Shown piece after piece: positions 1-39,639 of a DNA stretch of 64,000 bases. The DNA is from Lamellibrachia columna (taxonomy: Eukaryota; Annelida; Polychaeta; Sabellida; Siboglinidae): NCBI GenBank assembly GCA_963662155.1, contig OY759262.1, positions 15,500,282-15,564,281 of the forward strand. The letters run 5' to 3'. The notes under the pieces are model-generated. The model was not told the origin of the DNA. It ran no database searches and saw nothing but the letters and a program-made list of their open reading frames with translations. Made by a program: the position numbers and the translations under genes. Numbering within the stretch: position 1 is the stretch's first letter; the number at the start of each line of letters is the position of its first letter.

Positions 1-2349
1 ATCAGATGCAATGGTGCTGCCATCTGGCGGTAGTTGCTAGGTCTAACACAATCCATACCCGAAACATTCTAGACTGGAAGCGACACCGCTAATAATAAGT
101 GACGACACACAGTCGCGGATAAGTACTTCAGAAACAACAAATTAATTTATACAAGCACTTAAATATCAGACCTGCCAACATTGTATGGATTTCCTGTATA
201 CCATATCCCATTTTTAAATGGATTTACATCAAATGGAAAAATCTTGATGAAGTACATATTTTTTGTAACATTGACTTACAAACTTGTAGCTTTCGAAACA
301 CAAATACTTTTAGCGCAAGGCAAGATTTCTGACAAAACCTAATGGATTTTGTTTGATGTAGGTATATTTCGTTGTCTCATAGATGGCAGCACTCATCGGA
401 ATCAGAATGGTATAGGCTATTTTAACCAATGAAAAATATTATATGGATTAATGAGGCTTCACACAGAAGTAAAAAATATGGATTTAAAAAAATGTGGCAG
501 GTCTGAAATATTGTTTGTGACATCAAAATAATCTTTTTGACGCTGTGTGAGAAAGTTAATTCTTCTCTGCAATCAAAACATAGGCTAGCTGTAGCAGAGA
601 ATTTAGATTTTGAACTGAGAAAACAGAACTGTAGAATGTTAGAAATGTCGGGAAGTTACTGCTTTGCGAGAGCGGATCACAACGACTGAAAGTGCAGGAC
701 ATCACTGAAACAAACCAACAGGTAGCGCTGCTGACATGCAAACTGGCAGGGAAATAATATGCAGCCAAGACACGTCGGAGAACAGAACAGGCTTCTGTGG
801 TGCAGACTCGATGTTCACAGTGATTTTGTTAGTTTTGTATTGCATGTTGAGTGCATTCACGCGTGCCCTCTCTACTGTGACCAGTAACTGCTACATGGTG
901 TGTGTAAACTGCCTCTAGTGTGGGGTCTGAATTAACCAGCATGGACATGTGTCAAGTTTATCGCAGAATAAGCAGACATGCTCAAATGTACATTTTTACA
1001 GCCCCCCCCCCAACCCAAGAGCTTCCATAATAAGTCATCCCCACTACAACAAATGAATACTAATACATGCACGCAGGCATGTATGAATCGATGTATGTAT
1101 GTTCATATGTATGTATGTATAAACACACACACACAAACATACATCTTATAGCAACGGGTCAAGTGTGGACAGGATGCAAAGCCTATAAGACACTGGACAG
1201 TTATAAAAAAGCCATTCAACATACAGGTGGTCAGTTCATTGGTGGTCAGTTCATATCTGCCCACAGGAAAATGTGAGCAATTACCGAACTGGTCAAGAGT
1301 TTACAAAAAAGTTACCATAATACTTATGAATGGGTGCTAGAAGCGAGTTCACAAGTTGTAGGGTAATTGTGTTCTCAAAACTTTCAGTTAAAAATGAGTT
1401 AAGTTTTTTTTGGGCTGATTAGAACAGTCAAATATGACCTGTTAACTCACACAGAAAGGAACATAATTTGTATTTAGTTAGCTCACACAGAAAGGAACAC
1501 AACTGGGATTCAATTAGCTCACACAGAAAGGAACACAATTTGGATTTAGTTAGCTCACATGGAAAGGAAACAAATTTGAATTTAGCTACACAGTGACAAA
1601 TATGCGAGATGGAAAGAGTTAGCCAAGTCATGGTGTGTAATAGACACACTTCACGTGAACTGAGCACCACAAGCAAAACTGGAACAAGTATTCACAGCAG
1701 TAGGGTCAGCTGCATAGACACAACGAAAAGCATCAACATTAACAGGGGTATGAGTGACACGCACACACACGCTGCTAGCGGGCGATGACAGTCAGTGCTG
1801 GTTGGTGACACGGGACACCAACAGAGAAATGCTATCTGAAGCCTTGCTACGATCAAGTACTGCCCATGGCCTGGTCACGTATGACCGAACCACAGCGTTC
1901 CAACATGACAACTTGCCAACAGCCTCAAAGGCAATTCATTAGAAAATATAATTAAAACCTAAAATTGTATCTTGAAAGTAAATTTTTTGTTACATCCAAC
2001 AAACATTTGGATATTTCTTCCAATTACCAAGGACCAATCCTCCTCTTTGCATTAACAACACTGACAGAATCTTGTAGTGTGCCGTTTGAAGCAAACACAT
2101 TGAAATCTAAATTTGTAACAAATCTGTTTTTATACAAATTAAAATGCTAAGTAAAAAAAAAAACAGGCACACATCAGCTTCGAAAAATACATTTAAAAAA
2201 TAAATGTCGGTAATGATGATAACAAAACCAATCGAGCAAGCTGTTGGTGGCACCGCCATGTTGGAATGTGCTGTCGCAGCCGCTGCCGTCACCGATGTAC
2301 AGTCAACCGATGACAACAACAACAGCGTGACTAACGTACTCATACTTAC
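1..2349. other. KLC intron 13 (partial), no exon seen
   Basis: AT-rich sequence after the last visible KLC exon. I looked on the minus strand for a KLC C-terminal exon and found none. Contents: a C10 run near 1002, an ATGT-type simple repeat at about 1090-1120, and a four-unit 36-bp repeat at 1441-1586. Confidence 0.6.
1441..1586. repeat. 36-bp tandem repeat, about 4 units
   Basis: Unit begins GTTAGCTCACACAGAAAGGA and runs into an AT-rich half. Units are diverged by a few substitutions. A minus-strand open frame across it (LCSFLCELT repeats) is due to the repeat length. Confidence 0.9.
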
Positions 2350-27412
<25,063 letters not shown>

Positions 27413-27560
27413 CTGCAATCATCAACAGGATTTCATCATGAAGTGTTTCACATGTGAGGTTGTAAAACACATGTAACACAGTGACCAGTTTGAATCATGC
27501 AAGGTGTCTCTTACAACAGAAATACTGTCAGTGGCCCTATGCACCAAATAGGGTACAAAG

Positions 27561-28817
27561 AGGTTAAGTAAGAGACACTGTCACCGTGTCAGGACCAGTC
27601 CAACTCATCTGATGTACGCAGTGTGCTCTAACAGTGGTTAAGTAAGAGACACTGTCACCGTGTCAGGACCAGTCCAACTCATCTGATGTACGCAGTGTGC
27701 TCTAACAGTGGTTTAGTAAGAGACACTGTCACCGTGTCAGGACCAGTCCAACTCATCTGATGTACGCAGTGTGCTCTAACAGTGGTTAAGTAAGAGACAC
27801 TGTCACTGTGTCAGGACCAGTCCAACTCATCTGATGTACGCAGTGTGCTCTAACAGTGGTTAAGTAAGAGACACTGTCACTGTGTCAGGACCAGTCCAAC
27901 TCATCTGATGTACGCAGTGTGCTCTAACAGTGGTTAAGTAAGAGACACTGTCACTGTGTCAGGACCAGTCCAACTCATCTGATGTACGCAGTGTGCTCTA
28001 ACAGTGGTTAAGTAAGAGACACTGTCACTGTGTCAGGACCAGTCCAACTCATCTGATGTACGCAGTGTGCTCTAACAGTGGTTAAGTAAGAGACACTGTC
28101 ACTGTGTCAGGACCAGTCCAACTCATCTGATGTACGCAGTGTGCTCTAACAGTGGTTAAGTAAGAGACACTGTCACCGTGTCAGGACCAGTCCAACTCAT
28201 CTGATGTACGCAGTGTGCTCTAACAGTGGTTAAGTAAGAGACACTGTCACTGTGTCAGGACCAGTCCGACTCATCTGATGTACGCAGTGTGCTCTAACAG
28301 TGGTTAAGTAAAAGACACTGTCACCGTGTCAGGACCAGTCCGACTCATCTGATGTACGCAGTGTGCTCTAACAGTGGTTAAGTAAGAGACACTGTCACTG
28401 TGTCAGGACCAGTCCGACTCATCTGATGTACGCAGTGTGCTCTAACAGTGGTTAAGTAAGAGACACTGTCACCGTGTCAGGACCAGTCCCACTCATCTGA
28501 TGTACGCAGTGTGCTCTAACAGTGGTTAAGTAAGAGACACTGTCACTGTGTCAGGACCAGTCCGACTCATCTGATGTACGCAGTGTGCTCTAACAGTGGT
28601 TAAGTAAGAGACACTGTCACTGTGTCAGGACCAGTCCGACTCATCTGATGTACGCAGTGTGCTCTAACAGTGGTTAAGTAAGAGACACTGTCACTGTGTC
28701 AGGACCAGTCCAACTCATCTGATGTACGCAGTGTGCTCTAACAGTGGTTAAGTAAGAGACACTGTCACTGTGTCAGGACCAGTCCGACTCATCTGATGTA
28801 CGCAGTGTGCTCTAACA
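27561..28817. repeat. 74-bp minisatellite, 17 units
   Basis: Unit includes GTGTCAGGACCAGTCCAACT, CATCTGATGTACGCAGTGTG and TTAAGTAAGAGACACTGTCA. Unit starts step by exactly 74 from 27586 to 28770. Units differ at a few fixed sites (C/T in CACC/CACT, A/G/C in CCAACT). It begins about 150 bp upstream of the first visible KLC exon. Confidence 0.97.
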
Positions 28818-31800
28818 TCATAAAGTTTCAGATCAACTTTTCACTACAAAATCATGGTAATTACGATTTTAATTATCTATGTGGTCAGATATGTGGAAGT
28901 GAAATTTCATGACAACCAACAAAGAAATATATTTACGTATACATGTGTATATATTTTGTGTTGTTTAACGATCATGTTTCGCTACTGTATTTTTAGTTCT
29001 ACCTGATGTCAATGGTGACTTTGCTATTAGCTTTGTCACAATCTGTGTATACACTGGCCTGTAACCAAACTGAATATACATAAACATGCTGACATGTTGA
29101 CTTAGTTTGTACATTCAGGCTACTACCCTTCCAGTTGGACAGGCTAGTTGACTATATCACCTCTATTGCTGATAATGTGGCAATCAGAATGGACAAACAC
29201 AAGTCCTTGAGAGACCTATCGTAGTAATCCCTACAGCAAACATATTCAAGATACACCTACAAGAATCTTCCTCCATGTGAGCAAACAGAGCGCCGAATAG
29301 ATGATGTCAAACAAAAAGGCCATACAAGAAGGCCATACATCAATTTGGGTTGTTTACGTGTTCACAACCAGTATGTTTAGTAGTTATTTATATTTTCTAC
29401 ACACTTTAATTCAGCATTTCTATGTTTAATAGTCTTAAAATGTGTGATTTGGGCTAAAAATAAACAAGTATGACATTTCAGTTTACCCATTCTGCAACAT
29501 ACACAACTTACTAAATATTAACATTTAAATGTATGCGCTTTTGTCTGGTGATAAACTACATCGACTGGTTAATTGAAATATATGTGTGCTACCTCTAATC
29601 TCTAGCTAGAATTATTGGTTTCACATGTACAACATTATCATAACTGCAGATATTACGTAATTCGAATAACCTCCAAGTAGGGTTTCAATTCATCATTATC
29701 ACTGTCTGTCTTTGATTACACATGAGAACGACACACACTAAGATTTCCCACGACACACACTATGATTTCCCACGCAGTACCAGCGACCATCTGTTTTTGC
29801 CTCTTTATCTTCCCTGCTGATAATTTTACATCTTCATTCTGACTAGGAAACTGGGTATTTTTCAGAAATCTTTTCCTATGCACCACATGCCAGCCTGCCA
29901 GTGCACCGCAGTTACTTCCGCTAGAGTGAGCTAACGTTTTTTAAACTGCGTGGTACCTGATATTTATGTGAATGTTGGTTCAACAGCACCTGGACCTAGA
30001 GCATGGCACAGGTACAAGACTGGTCATCATTAGTTGTCATGATTAGTTACGAATGAAATGAATACTAAATTCACGAAAAGGCTACAGAACCAATAACTAA
30101 ATAGCATGTTGACTATACAGATTAAATATAAAGCATTCAGCAAGTGCAGGAAGCCAGCTACAGCATGTGCTTTGGAAACCTTTTCACACACCAGGAAGAT
30201 GAAAACAGAGTTATCACTGTAAAGAAATTAAAACTATGCAGTAATTGTGTATCTGTTTTGAAGAGTGTATTTTAGGCAGGTGAGAAATTCTAGTCAATTG
30301 TTTTATTACACATCTGAAGTTATTTTATATTCTTTTAGTTTATGTAGACAGGCATTAAATGTGATAACCTTGTGGCCACTACATGTTATCCTCCTATAGT
30401 CAGTCTACTGTAATGTAAACCCTGTACTTACTACACAGGTACAGGACAAGATTTCTAGTGAGCATGTCTACATCTTTCATACACAAATAAAAGTCACACA
30501 TTCAATATTTTGACATGAGCAAACCAAAATGCAATTAATATTTTCAATCAACAAAATGTCTGGCACGGCAAGATTTCTTAACGAAAATTATATTAGGACT
30601 GTCATGAGAAACTGAAATTTAACACAATTCTCCACACTTTTTAGTTGGACAACATCAATACTGCAGCATGTTTCATTAACGCACCCGGAGTAACAAATAC
30701 TATATAGTATCTGACATTATCAACATATAATTGATGCAATGCTCTGTTAATGGGGGCATGTAAGCCATTGTTTGCCAAGCTATATATGAGAAGCTACTGA
30801 ATTATTCATGGAGCCTGACAATGCACCCAGAAGCTTAACTTAATTGCACTATATATGCCAGTTGATTAACTACATACGTAAGACCATTGAAAGACCCTCT
30901 CTAGTAAGTGACTACGGCCACATTATTGCATTCTGAAGCTTGTCTAGTGCCGATATATTACACCTAATAGCACTGGAGCTGGGTATCATAGGCTTAAGTG
31001 ACTTTTATTGTAAACATTGCTGTGTGTTTGTCTGCCGGACATAGCTGACGATGTCAACAACATTGCTAATACTCTGATCACTTGATATTTTCTTACTGAA
31101 CATTTTATTTCATTTATGTGTTTACTGCACTGCATAACCTTGGCTGCTGCCTGAATATTGCTATGCTCGTTATGAGCATGTTTATGATGTTTTCCGATAA
31201 AAAACCTTCAAAATATAAAATGGTTGTTCTCTCAATAATATGCATCAGAGAATATTTGTGCCCTCTGAATATACAATGCCAGTTCTCCCAATAATACCAA
31301 GGCATTGTCACTTTCCCTCAGCCACAGCTTAAACATTTTTTAAAAGCCACCAACTAGCTAGATTTTGGGTGGTGGTAAATAAAAGGGGCATCACTATGAC
31401 CTTAATTCAATAATAAATCAATATTATCTGATTCGGGATCTAATGATGTAAATAAATAAATACTGCATATGTAGTGTTATCAATTGATTAGTCCACTTCA
31501 TGAGATGTTATCTAATGCATTAAACATTAATTATGAGGACACATTGATATAATCAGTTATGGTTGACACGGACAGCCTGACTCTCCCAGTAATTCACCTG
31601 CCAGCAATACACATTACATCAATCAGACCGAAATACAGACTGCAGGTTGCCAAAGACACAGGTGATGATTTTTACCTCAATTCCTAAGTCCCACCTATGA
31701 CTATCACCTATGCATCTATCAGACATGACCTTTACAGCAAACTGTAACTGCAATGGAAAACCCATCTCAGGTGGGCAGCTGATGATATGGGAAAAATGGG

Positions 31801-34800
31801 AAGTGAAGCGCTTAGCACAGACTACTGGGATTCCCAGACAGCATGGGTTGTAGGCCCCATGTCGGTGCAGGCAGATGAGGGGACTCAGCTGATACTACTG
31901 CTTTGTTTATGCATGCCTCATCTGTCACAGTCACCTAGTTCAATAACAAGTAATTTAGATTGTAACAAACATTTCCGGCCAGACTAAACTTGTATGACTG
32001 TGAATAAACACACATCCTGCTTTAGATATCACACAGCCTACAAATCAGCCAAAACTGCGGTAGTTGAGTCCGCCATGAAGCAATTACTATAAGCCAAGCG
32101 TGTCAGCGAAAACAGAACATCTCAATTTCCATCTATGCAGCTTATAATGGAACACAAAATACTTCTCCGACTATTGATGATCTCCATTGAGATTAATATT
32201 GACAGTGATGGTGAACTGAACAGGGATTAATTAACTACTGTACAGAGAATGAAATTTATTCAAAAGTCGTTAACACACTATTATGTACTGAACGCCTGCC
32301 TAAGACAGGCCAGAGGGAGAGCGAGGCCAGTCATGTTGACCGTACAGCTGTTAGGTACACACCGAACCAACACAACCCCAGGACAGTTCATTGGCCATAC
32401 CCCAGGCATCCAACTGTGGTCAAGTGCTGACACACTGACCTAAATAGCAACCTACTTTCATGACCGGGTTATAACGAAAACATTAAATCCATAAAGTATT
32501 TTTTATGACTGCCACATAAACAAATGCTGCCAAACGAGCCGTGTAATCCCACAAGGCCATCTATGAATGCAGAACACAAGTCAAACTGATGTCCAGCTTC
32601 CTGGAAGAGGGGCTACATCACACAGACATCATTCAGGGTCTATGTCTACATTCCAGCTGGGCTAGCCTGCTGGTGCCTGGTCGGGGAGAAGACACAGATG
32701 CTACCAACAACCCACCTTTTCCACAGGCCCCAGAACTTGTTCATGTCTGAGACTGCGCGGCTGCCACCCTCGGGTCTACAGGCCCCACTTTGGCAGCAGT
32801 TGTGAGGTGGTCAATACCACCATAACATTTGTCCTAGTGGTCAGAGCCAGCTGCTGTCATCCCAGGGACCATGTATACACTATACACATAAGGCCACCAC
32901 ACAAACTAATACCCAGTAGGACTTACAGCCACTGCCGCCTAGACCTCTCTATCACATCTCCCTGTGTACACAGCCTGGGGGTGCACGGGTCAGTGTTTCT
33001 GGGTCGGAAACCTGCCAGTTTTGATTTCCTCTTACTGACTGCCGGCGATTACAGGCAGCCACATTTTCCTGGATAGCTCTGCTCTGTATAAAAACTGTAT
33101 CCAGTGTTACCTTAGGCTAATTCTAGGATCAGAACGTTATCCCCACTCATGATAATGGGCTGTCCCTCTGCTGGGAGCAAGGGAATGCAAACATCAGAGG
33201 TGGCTCCACCTAATTTCCCTTAGGTCCAGTGCTGCCTAGTCTTGCAGAACTAGACAGAGGAGAATAACACATTAACACGGGCTCAGTGATTACATAGTTA
33301 TGTGATTTACGTGCACCGGTCACCTCCTGACATTAACCAATACTGTCACAGACAACTGGATAACAGTGGACGGGGGCATCCCAGATGCAACATTCAGATC
33401 AAAGAGAACTCCATAACAACTTCATTAACTTGGAATCTGACAACTGGAATACTAGTGCTGTCAGTTTTCACAGGTCTGTGTGACCATGGCTGTGAGCACA
33501 GTCAACAATTCCAACCTTCTCAACCAATCAACCAACATATGCAATAACCTAAATCAACAGACAGTGGCGTGATGTTATAACAGTGGTCACTGGAGATATA
33601 AAACGTTACTCTTTTAATTATGCACATGTCAATGTTCGCCAACTTGCTAAGGCCAGGACAATCCCCATAAATTAGACAAGGACATTTTGCCTCAAGGGAA
33701 TAGAAATACATGTCCAATGTACTGGAAATAAAAAAAAATTCAAACTGTCTAATTCTTGCTCCCACCCCCATGGATAAACAGCAATAAATTCTTCTTTTTA
33801 TGAAAACTAACATACGAGATAGCTGGGGTAATTACATCTGCCATAGGTAATTATATATATTATATGCCATTAGTGTCTCTAAATAGGCACATTGTACAGG
33901 TACAAAACTGCCTATGGTGTAATAAACATCAGTTGGGTACAAAGTCTCCCCAAATTAATTATTGGATAGGCATTTTAAATAATCCTGTTAGCCAATGTTC
34001 ATTCCAGCCCATCCTTCTAATTTGCCAGTTTTACGTTTCACAAAAAAGTTTTACAAAGGCATTGCCACTGGAACTAGCTGTGATTTATTAATTTTCTACA
34101 AGTTCTTTATTTTCTCTACAGACTGCTGGATGCATTACCTGTCCTGGTGTCCCTTTCTAATCACAATTAAGCATGCTGGAGTGACAGAAGTCACAGCTAC
34201 ACCTCTTCTCAGTACTACTAAACTCAACTTAGATGTCATGCACCTGTTGAAAAGAACAGGATAACGACTAAATAATTTCATTTAAAAAATCAGCTCAAAG
34301 CTCTATGTTTATCGCCGCAACATCGGATGACTGGATCGTGACTGGCTGCTACAAAAGAATGAGTCATGTTTCGTTAGTGGTTGGCCAAGCTTGAAGCGCA
34401 ATGACAGAAGCAAGTATCAGAATTAGCCAGCCAGCCACTGACGCTAGCAAGTATTGATCGTGGAAACAACAGACTCAGCTCGCTACAGATAACCAGGCAA
34501 CAAACAATAAGGTTAACACACCCAGTGCCATCATACATGTAGATGTCTGGGAATATGAACATGAGAGCTGCTTGTCATTGCCATAAAAGGAGAAGCGTGC
34601 TTGTTCAAAGCTTGTTGCAGTCCTGTCATCTTGTACAGGTACCACTAAACGACAATAACATGTTGTCAACAGATCTGTGTGACTCCAAAACTGAGAATAA
34701 CGCAGATATGAAAGAGCAAAGCTAGTCAACAGACTGTTAGGAATAGCTACACCATCAACATGGCACTTAATTAGCCATGAACTGACAACGATAATTCTTG

Positions 34801-37140
34801 TTTTCCTGCTATCCATTTGTAGGAGAGACCGGGTGATTCCATCTATGGTGGAACCTCTAAAATGAGACCAGATATTGGACCAATCAAGTGGTCCTAATTG
34901 TGGGGTAATTACTTATCAATTGTCTGTCCAGATGATTCACTACTAACAAGGGGTTTTGCGTTATACATATGTATACGGATGTTTCAGTGACAATTTAAAA
35001 ATTCTGATTCTACAGTTTCCGTTCCTGACTTGATCGCTGAAGTAAGAACTTACATTGTGTATTAAAATACAGGAATTGAAGATCTGTTTTAACTAGCAAC
35101 TTTCAACTACAACATAAAATTAATTTGATTATGTAACAGCAACAAATATCTAGAATTGTTCCATTAAAAATACAGACACAAGACCTGGACTAACCATCTC
35201 TCGCTCGATAAATACATGTACTGACCCACATCAGCCTTATGATGCTTCATTATCATAGCAGACATTGGTGCATCTGAATGAGTAAAAAACACGACACACC
35301 TACCAGATTTTGCCCATACAATGCGATATCGCTACTTACACTCTGTAAGCTTCAAACGTGCTGTAGGACATGGTGGAACTGCTACTGGCCGGCATTGGTA
35401 CAACTCAAGACAGGCTGCGATCACAGGCAGCCTCAGTTCACGATTCCACCACTGGCTCTGGCCACCAGTAATCCAACCGCACAGACAATATGACGATGCG
35501 AAATGATCCCGTTCGGCTGCGCAACTGCTACGAAAAATCCATAATGCCACCGCATCGACTGCGATGCCTCCTAGACGCTGCCGGTTGTAGCATCGGCATT
35601 CAATCTAACACAGAGGCAGTTGGCGATTTGAAGCAAGACAACAGTACATACCAAACACATTGTCTGCCTGGTTGTCAACCAACTGAACTGACTATAGCAG
35701 TAGCAGGTTGCCTGACAATTCAAATGAGCCATGCGGCCTGCGGAAGTCCCTAGCTAATTATAATGATAAATATGTAGGGAAGCAACGAAGAGCATAGTCC
35801 CTTTTCCAATAACGCATTCAATACAAGGGGCTATGATTCATGCTTCGACAATAGTCACCAGACACCTGTCCTACATCAGGACGCCACTGACATGGGCATC
35901 ACCAAACAATGCAGTGCTACGGCTGTGCTGCGCCACCAATGTGTGTGCTAATGTATCCAACCACCTCGCTCTGAGCCACAATACAAGCAATGTCGCTGGC
36001 CAGCACTACGGCAGCAGGTTACACCAAACACAGCAGTTGGCACTCTAACCCACCTGTCTCTCATGTCAAAACACAAAGCCGTGTCAGACTCCCTTTGTCA
36101 CCACCGTTCAAGCAACTACACTTCCTGGGATCGCCACGCTTAGACTCGCTCAGGTCATAAGATTATGCTGAATATCTGATGACGTCGACGTCACCACTAT
36201 CGATGACGTGATGTCGGCAGCATGCGTCGGACAGGTAAATGAGATCCACACAGAGATATGGACAGTCAGGTACATCGACAGTGCACTTGACATAATCCAG
36301 CCAGAGTCAGCTAGTAGTAATGATGAGATGCTTTGTGTGGGTGCATAATGCATATACTGGACATAATTGAGCAGTAGAGAGTTACTCCAAGACACTTCCA
36401 GTAGTGTTGGTTGTGACTTCATTAACGTGCTACAAAAACACATCACACTTGCTGTTTGGAATATATAAACTGAAAATTCAGTTGCTGTCTACATAATTGT
36501 TAAGCAGAAATCGAATGCCAAAACACTGCACACTAAATACCACCACACCATGCAATATTCTGACCTCTCAACTTACGCCTAATTAATTTGGGTAACTATT
36601 AGTCACATTTCTGTGGTCACAACAAAACCAGTGACATGACTTGGCAATGTCAGTACACTGACCATTCAACCGTGACTCCATGAGCCATTACACTGCATTA
36701 ACAACTGTCCCATGAATTTATTCCTGCAAGCCACATCAACTACTTCCTTCCTGCTCATAAGTCAACCTTCTTTTGACATTGCACAACCCCAGATTCTATA
36801 AATCTGTCTCACCGATTCATTGCATCTACTGACTTGTGCATAACATAAACACGTGGCCATGCGTTCAATCACTTTCTTACCAGTACTTTCTCATAAGTTC
36901 TGCAAGATACATTAGATGGCCTGTGGCCTTTTCTATATAACATAATAATTATATCATTTGGGAAAGAGATGTGCATAAAAAAAAATATACAAATCAAAGG
37001 TGATAAAATTAGATTTTTTATTTTAGAGGCATCTTAAACAACCTAACCAGGTGTGTCAATGATTCAAAGTAGTGTATTCGTGTATTATCTTGATGACATG
37101 AATATTAAGGTAAACAACATGCACTGCAACACACCTCCCT
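28818..37140. other. Long gene-free stretch
   Basis: About 8.3 kb with no supported gene on either strand; all open frames are short and without recognisable similarity. It may be part of the KLC 5' intron or intergenic. Notable: decayed DNA-transposon-like sequence near 34840-34915 (GGTGGAACCTCTAAAATGAG) and a CRE-like palindrome at 36180. Confidence 0.5.
36180..36193. promoter_or_regulatory. CRE-like palindrome
   Basis: TGACGTCGACGTCA, a 14-bp palindrome holding two overlapping TGACGTC half-sites, with a further GATGACGTGATG at 36202-36213. It resembles CREB/ATF binding sites; no nearby transcription start is evident. Confidence 0.35.
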
Positions 37141-37145
37141 GTATG

Positions 37146-37275
37146 TTTTGTATAACACATCACAATGACACTTGCGTTTTGTATAACACATCACAATGAC
37201 ACTTGTGTTTTGTGTAACACATCACAATGACACTTGTGTTTTGTGTAACACATCACAATGACACTTGTGTTTTGG
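37146..37275. repeat. 31-bp tandem repeat, 4 units
   Basis: Unit TTTTGTGTAACACATCACAA + TGACACTTGTG. Confidence 0.93.
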
Positions 37276-37344
37276 TGGTTTTTGCCCCACCCAGTTGACA
37301 GAACAAATACACCAAATATAAGAGCTGCCATTAAAACCACCATG

Positions 37345-37822
37345 CAATCATGACCTGGGTTAAGTCCACTGCGGATGTAATGAGTGTGACCCATGACTGG
37401 CCACTGTGAGTGTAACGTGTTTGACCCATGACCAGGTTTAAGTCCACAATGGATGTAACGAATGTGACCCATGACCTAGTATAAGTCCACTGTGAGTGTA
37501 ATGAGTCTGATCCATGACCTGGTTTAAGTCCACTCTGAGTGTTATGAGTGTTACCCATGACCTGGTATATGTCAACTGTGAGTGTAACGAGTATGACCCA
37601 TGACCTGGTATAAGTCCACTGTGAGTGTAATGAGTGTGACCCATGACCTGGTTTAAGTCCACAGTGAGTGTAACGAGTGTGACCCATGACCTCGTATATA
37701 TCCACTGTGAGTTTAACGTGTGTGATCCATGACTTGCTTTAAGTCCACTGTGAGTGTAACAAGTGTGACCCATGACCTGGCATAAGTCCACTGTGAGTGT
37801 AACAAGTCTGACCCATGACCTT
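37345..37822. repeat. 43-bp degenerate tandem repeat, about 11 units
   Basis: Units built on GTGACCCATGACCTGGTATA and AGTCCACTGTGAGTGTAA. Minus-strand frames over it (HYTHSGL repeats) are repeat by-products. Confidence 0.92.
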
Positions 37823-38045
37823 GGTATAGAGAACCCTGCCTCCAGCTAGTTCTCTCGGGTCACCGGGGCCATTCAAGTGATAATGACACAGGGCACACAC
37901 CCAAGTAAATAGACATGCAGGTATGTAACATGGAAACCACACGCTATGCTGCCATAAGTATATCGTTTACTACCACTTATATAGCACTTCATGCTGGAGT
38001 TTACAAAAGTTACCACACCAACACACGTGTACCTAAGCAAGTCAC

Positions 38046-38305
38046 AAAGGTAGTAAGGTACACCTACATGACTTGTGCACTCAAGTCACAAAGGTAGTAA
38101 GGTACACCTACATGACTTGTGCACTCAAGTCACAAAGGTAGTAAGGTACACCTACATGACTTGTGCACTCAAGTCACAAAGGTAGTAAGGTACACCTACA
38201 TGACTTGTGCACTCAAGTCACAAAGGTAGTAAGGTACACTTACATGACTTGTGCACTCAAGTCACAAAGGTAGTAAGGTACACCTACATGACTTGTGTAC
38301 TCAAT
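38046..38305. repeat. 44-bp tandem repeat, 6 units
   Basis: Unit AAAGGTAGTAAGGTACACCT + ACATGACTTGTGCACTCAAG + TCAC, nearly identical copies. Confidence 0.95.
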
Positions 38306-38621
38306 ACACACACACACATAGTTATAAGCCATTCAATGACAAGTTGCCAATGACAAACTGTGTTCCGTGGTTACCTGTGAGCTTCATCCATGGTTCTCTA
38401 GGCTCTGTTCCGCAGTCAATGAAACTTATACACAGTGAGGTCTATCAAACAATATCCGTGTGACAAGTGACAGTGGCGTTCTTGCGACTGCCGGCCATTA
38501 CGTCCCTGTGGCACCCGACAGAACTAGTGCAGGATTCGTAGCTGCCACGATAGCATCAACTTCCGGCCGACGATGTGGTTCAACGGGCAGCGATAACAAC
38601 AGGGCCAACCTAGGTATCTGT

Positions 38622-38803
38622 ATCTGATCTGTCAGTCGTGTGCAATCATGCATGACACCAGTGTCATTAGAGTATCTGAGAGCCAACAGACCGAAACAAG
38701 GACTGGATGACAATGATGATCTGTCAATCGTGTGCAATCGTGCCTGACACCAGTGTAGTCAGAGTATCCAAGAGCCTACAGACCAAACCAGGACTGGATG
38801 ACA
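38622..38803. repeat. 92-bp imperfect tandem duplication
   Basis: Two adjacent copies sharing GTGTGCAATC, CTGACACCAGTGT, AGAGTATC and AGGACTGGATGACAA. Confidence 0.75.
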
Positions 38804-39639
38804 ACTATCCCAGCAGACTTGTTGCAACGATGTGTATGAACGATCTGGCTCGACCGGCTTCAGTTCTGAATGACCACTCTACTTGAGCTGTCACCTATAA
38901 GTACTTGGCCTACATCTTATATGGTAAGCGCAACGTCTGAAGTGGCCCGATTGTTGTGGACAGCATGTGGCACAGCCGGCTGCAATGATTGCGGCATCAA
39001 AATGCACACCTACGACTGCACATAAACACCTATGTACAACAACAATGTGTTGTATGTCAGTGCAGTGTTAGACACTATGGTCAGGTAGCTGCTTCAGCTG
39101 ACACCTGTAGAATACATAACAGCTGCACGGATGACCAGGCACTGGTGTGATGAAGTGATAAACGAAGGTGACTCCTATTTGTCAATGGGCCTGTAGACAG
39201 TTTGATCTCAAAGCCCACCAGCTACAATTGGCCCAGCTCACAATCTTAGTGTAGCAACTTGTCATACCTCACTACACAACCTGGCAATAACTATCAAAGA
39301 CATTGTCCTCACAGCAACCACATGATAATTGATGACCCCTTTCAGTGCAGTATCACTCAGGTATGTGACAGTTGACCCAAGATGACTGACCCACCTGTAG
39401 CACCTAATATGTCAACTGAATATACCTGAACATTCAGGTTGTACATGGTTATTAAAGAATGTGGCTTCATGAAAGAAAACTGCAATGATTTAGTTTTGTA
39501 CAATAAAAATTACAAGCCCCATTAAATTTTTTTTATAGTACATTATACAGTCTGAAAAGTACACAAGAATTTCAATGTGATACATACAATGGTATTTTAT
39601 ATTGGACTCGCATGAGGTACAACATATAATTAACTAATT

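Noticed and set aside
2107..2349. KLC continuing past the exon 13 donor (STLVTLLLLSS...)
   Set aside because: Follows a strong GTAAGT donor and lacks similarity to KLC tails; intronic.
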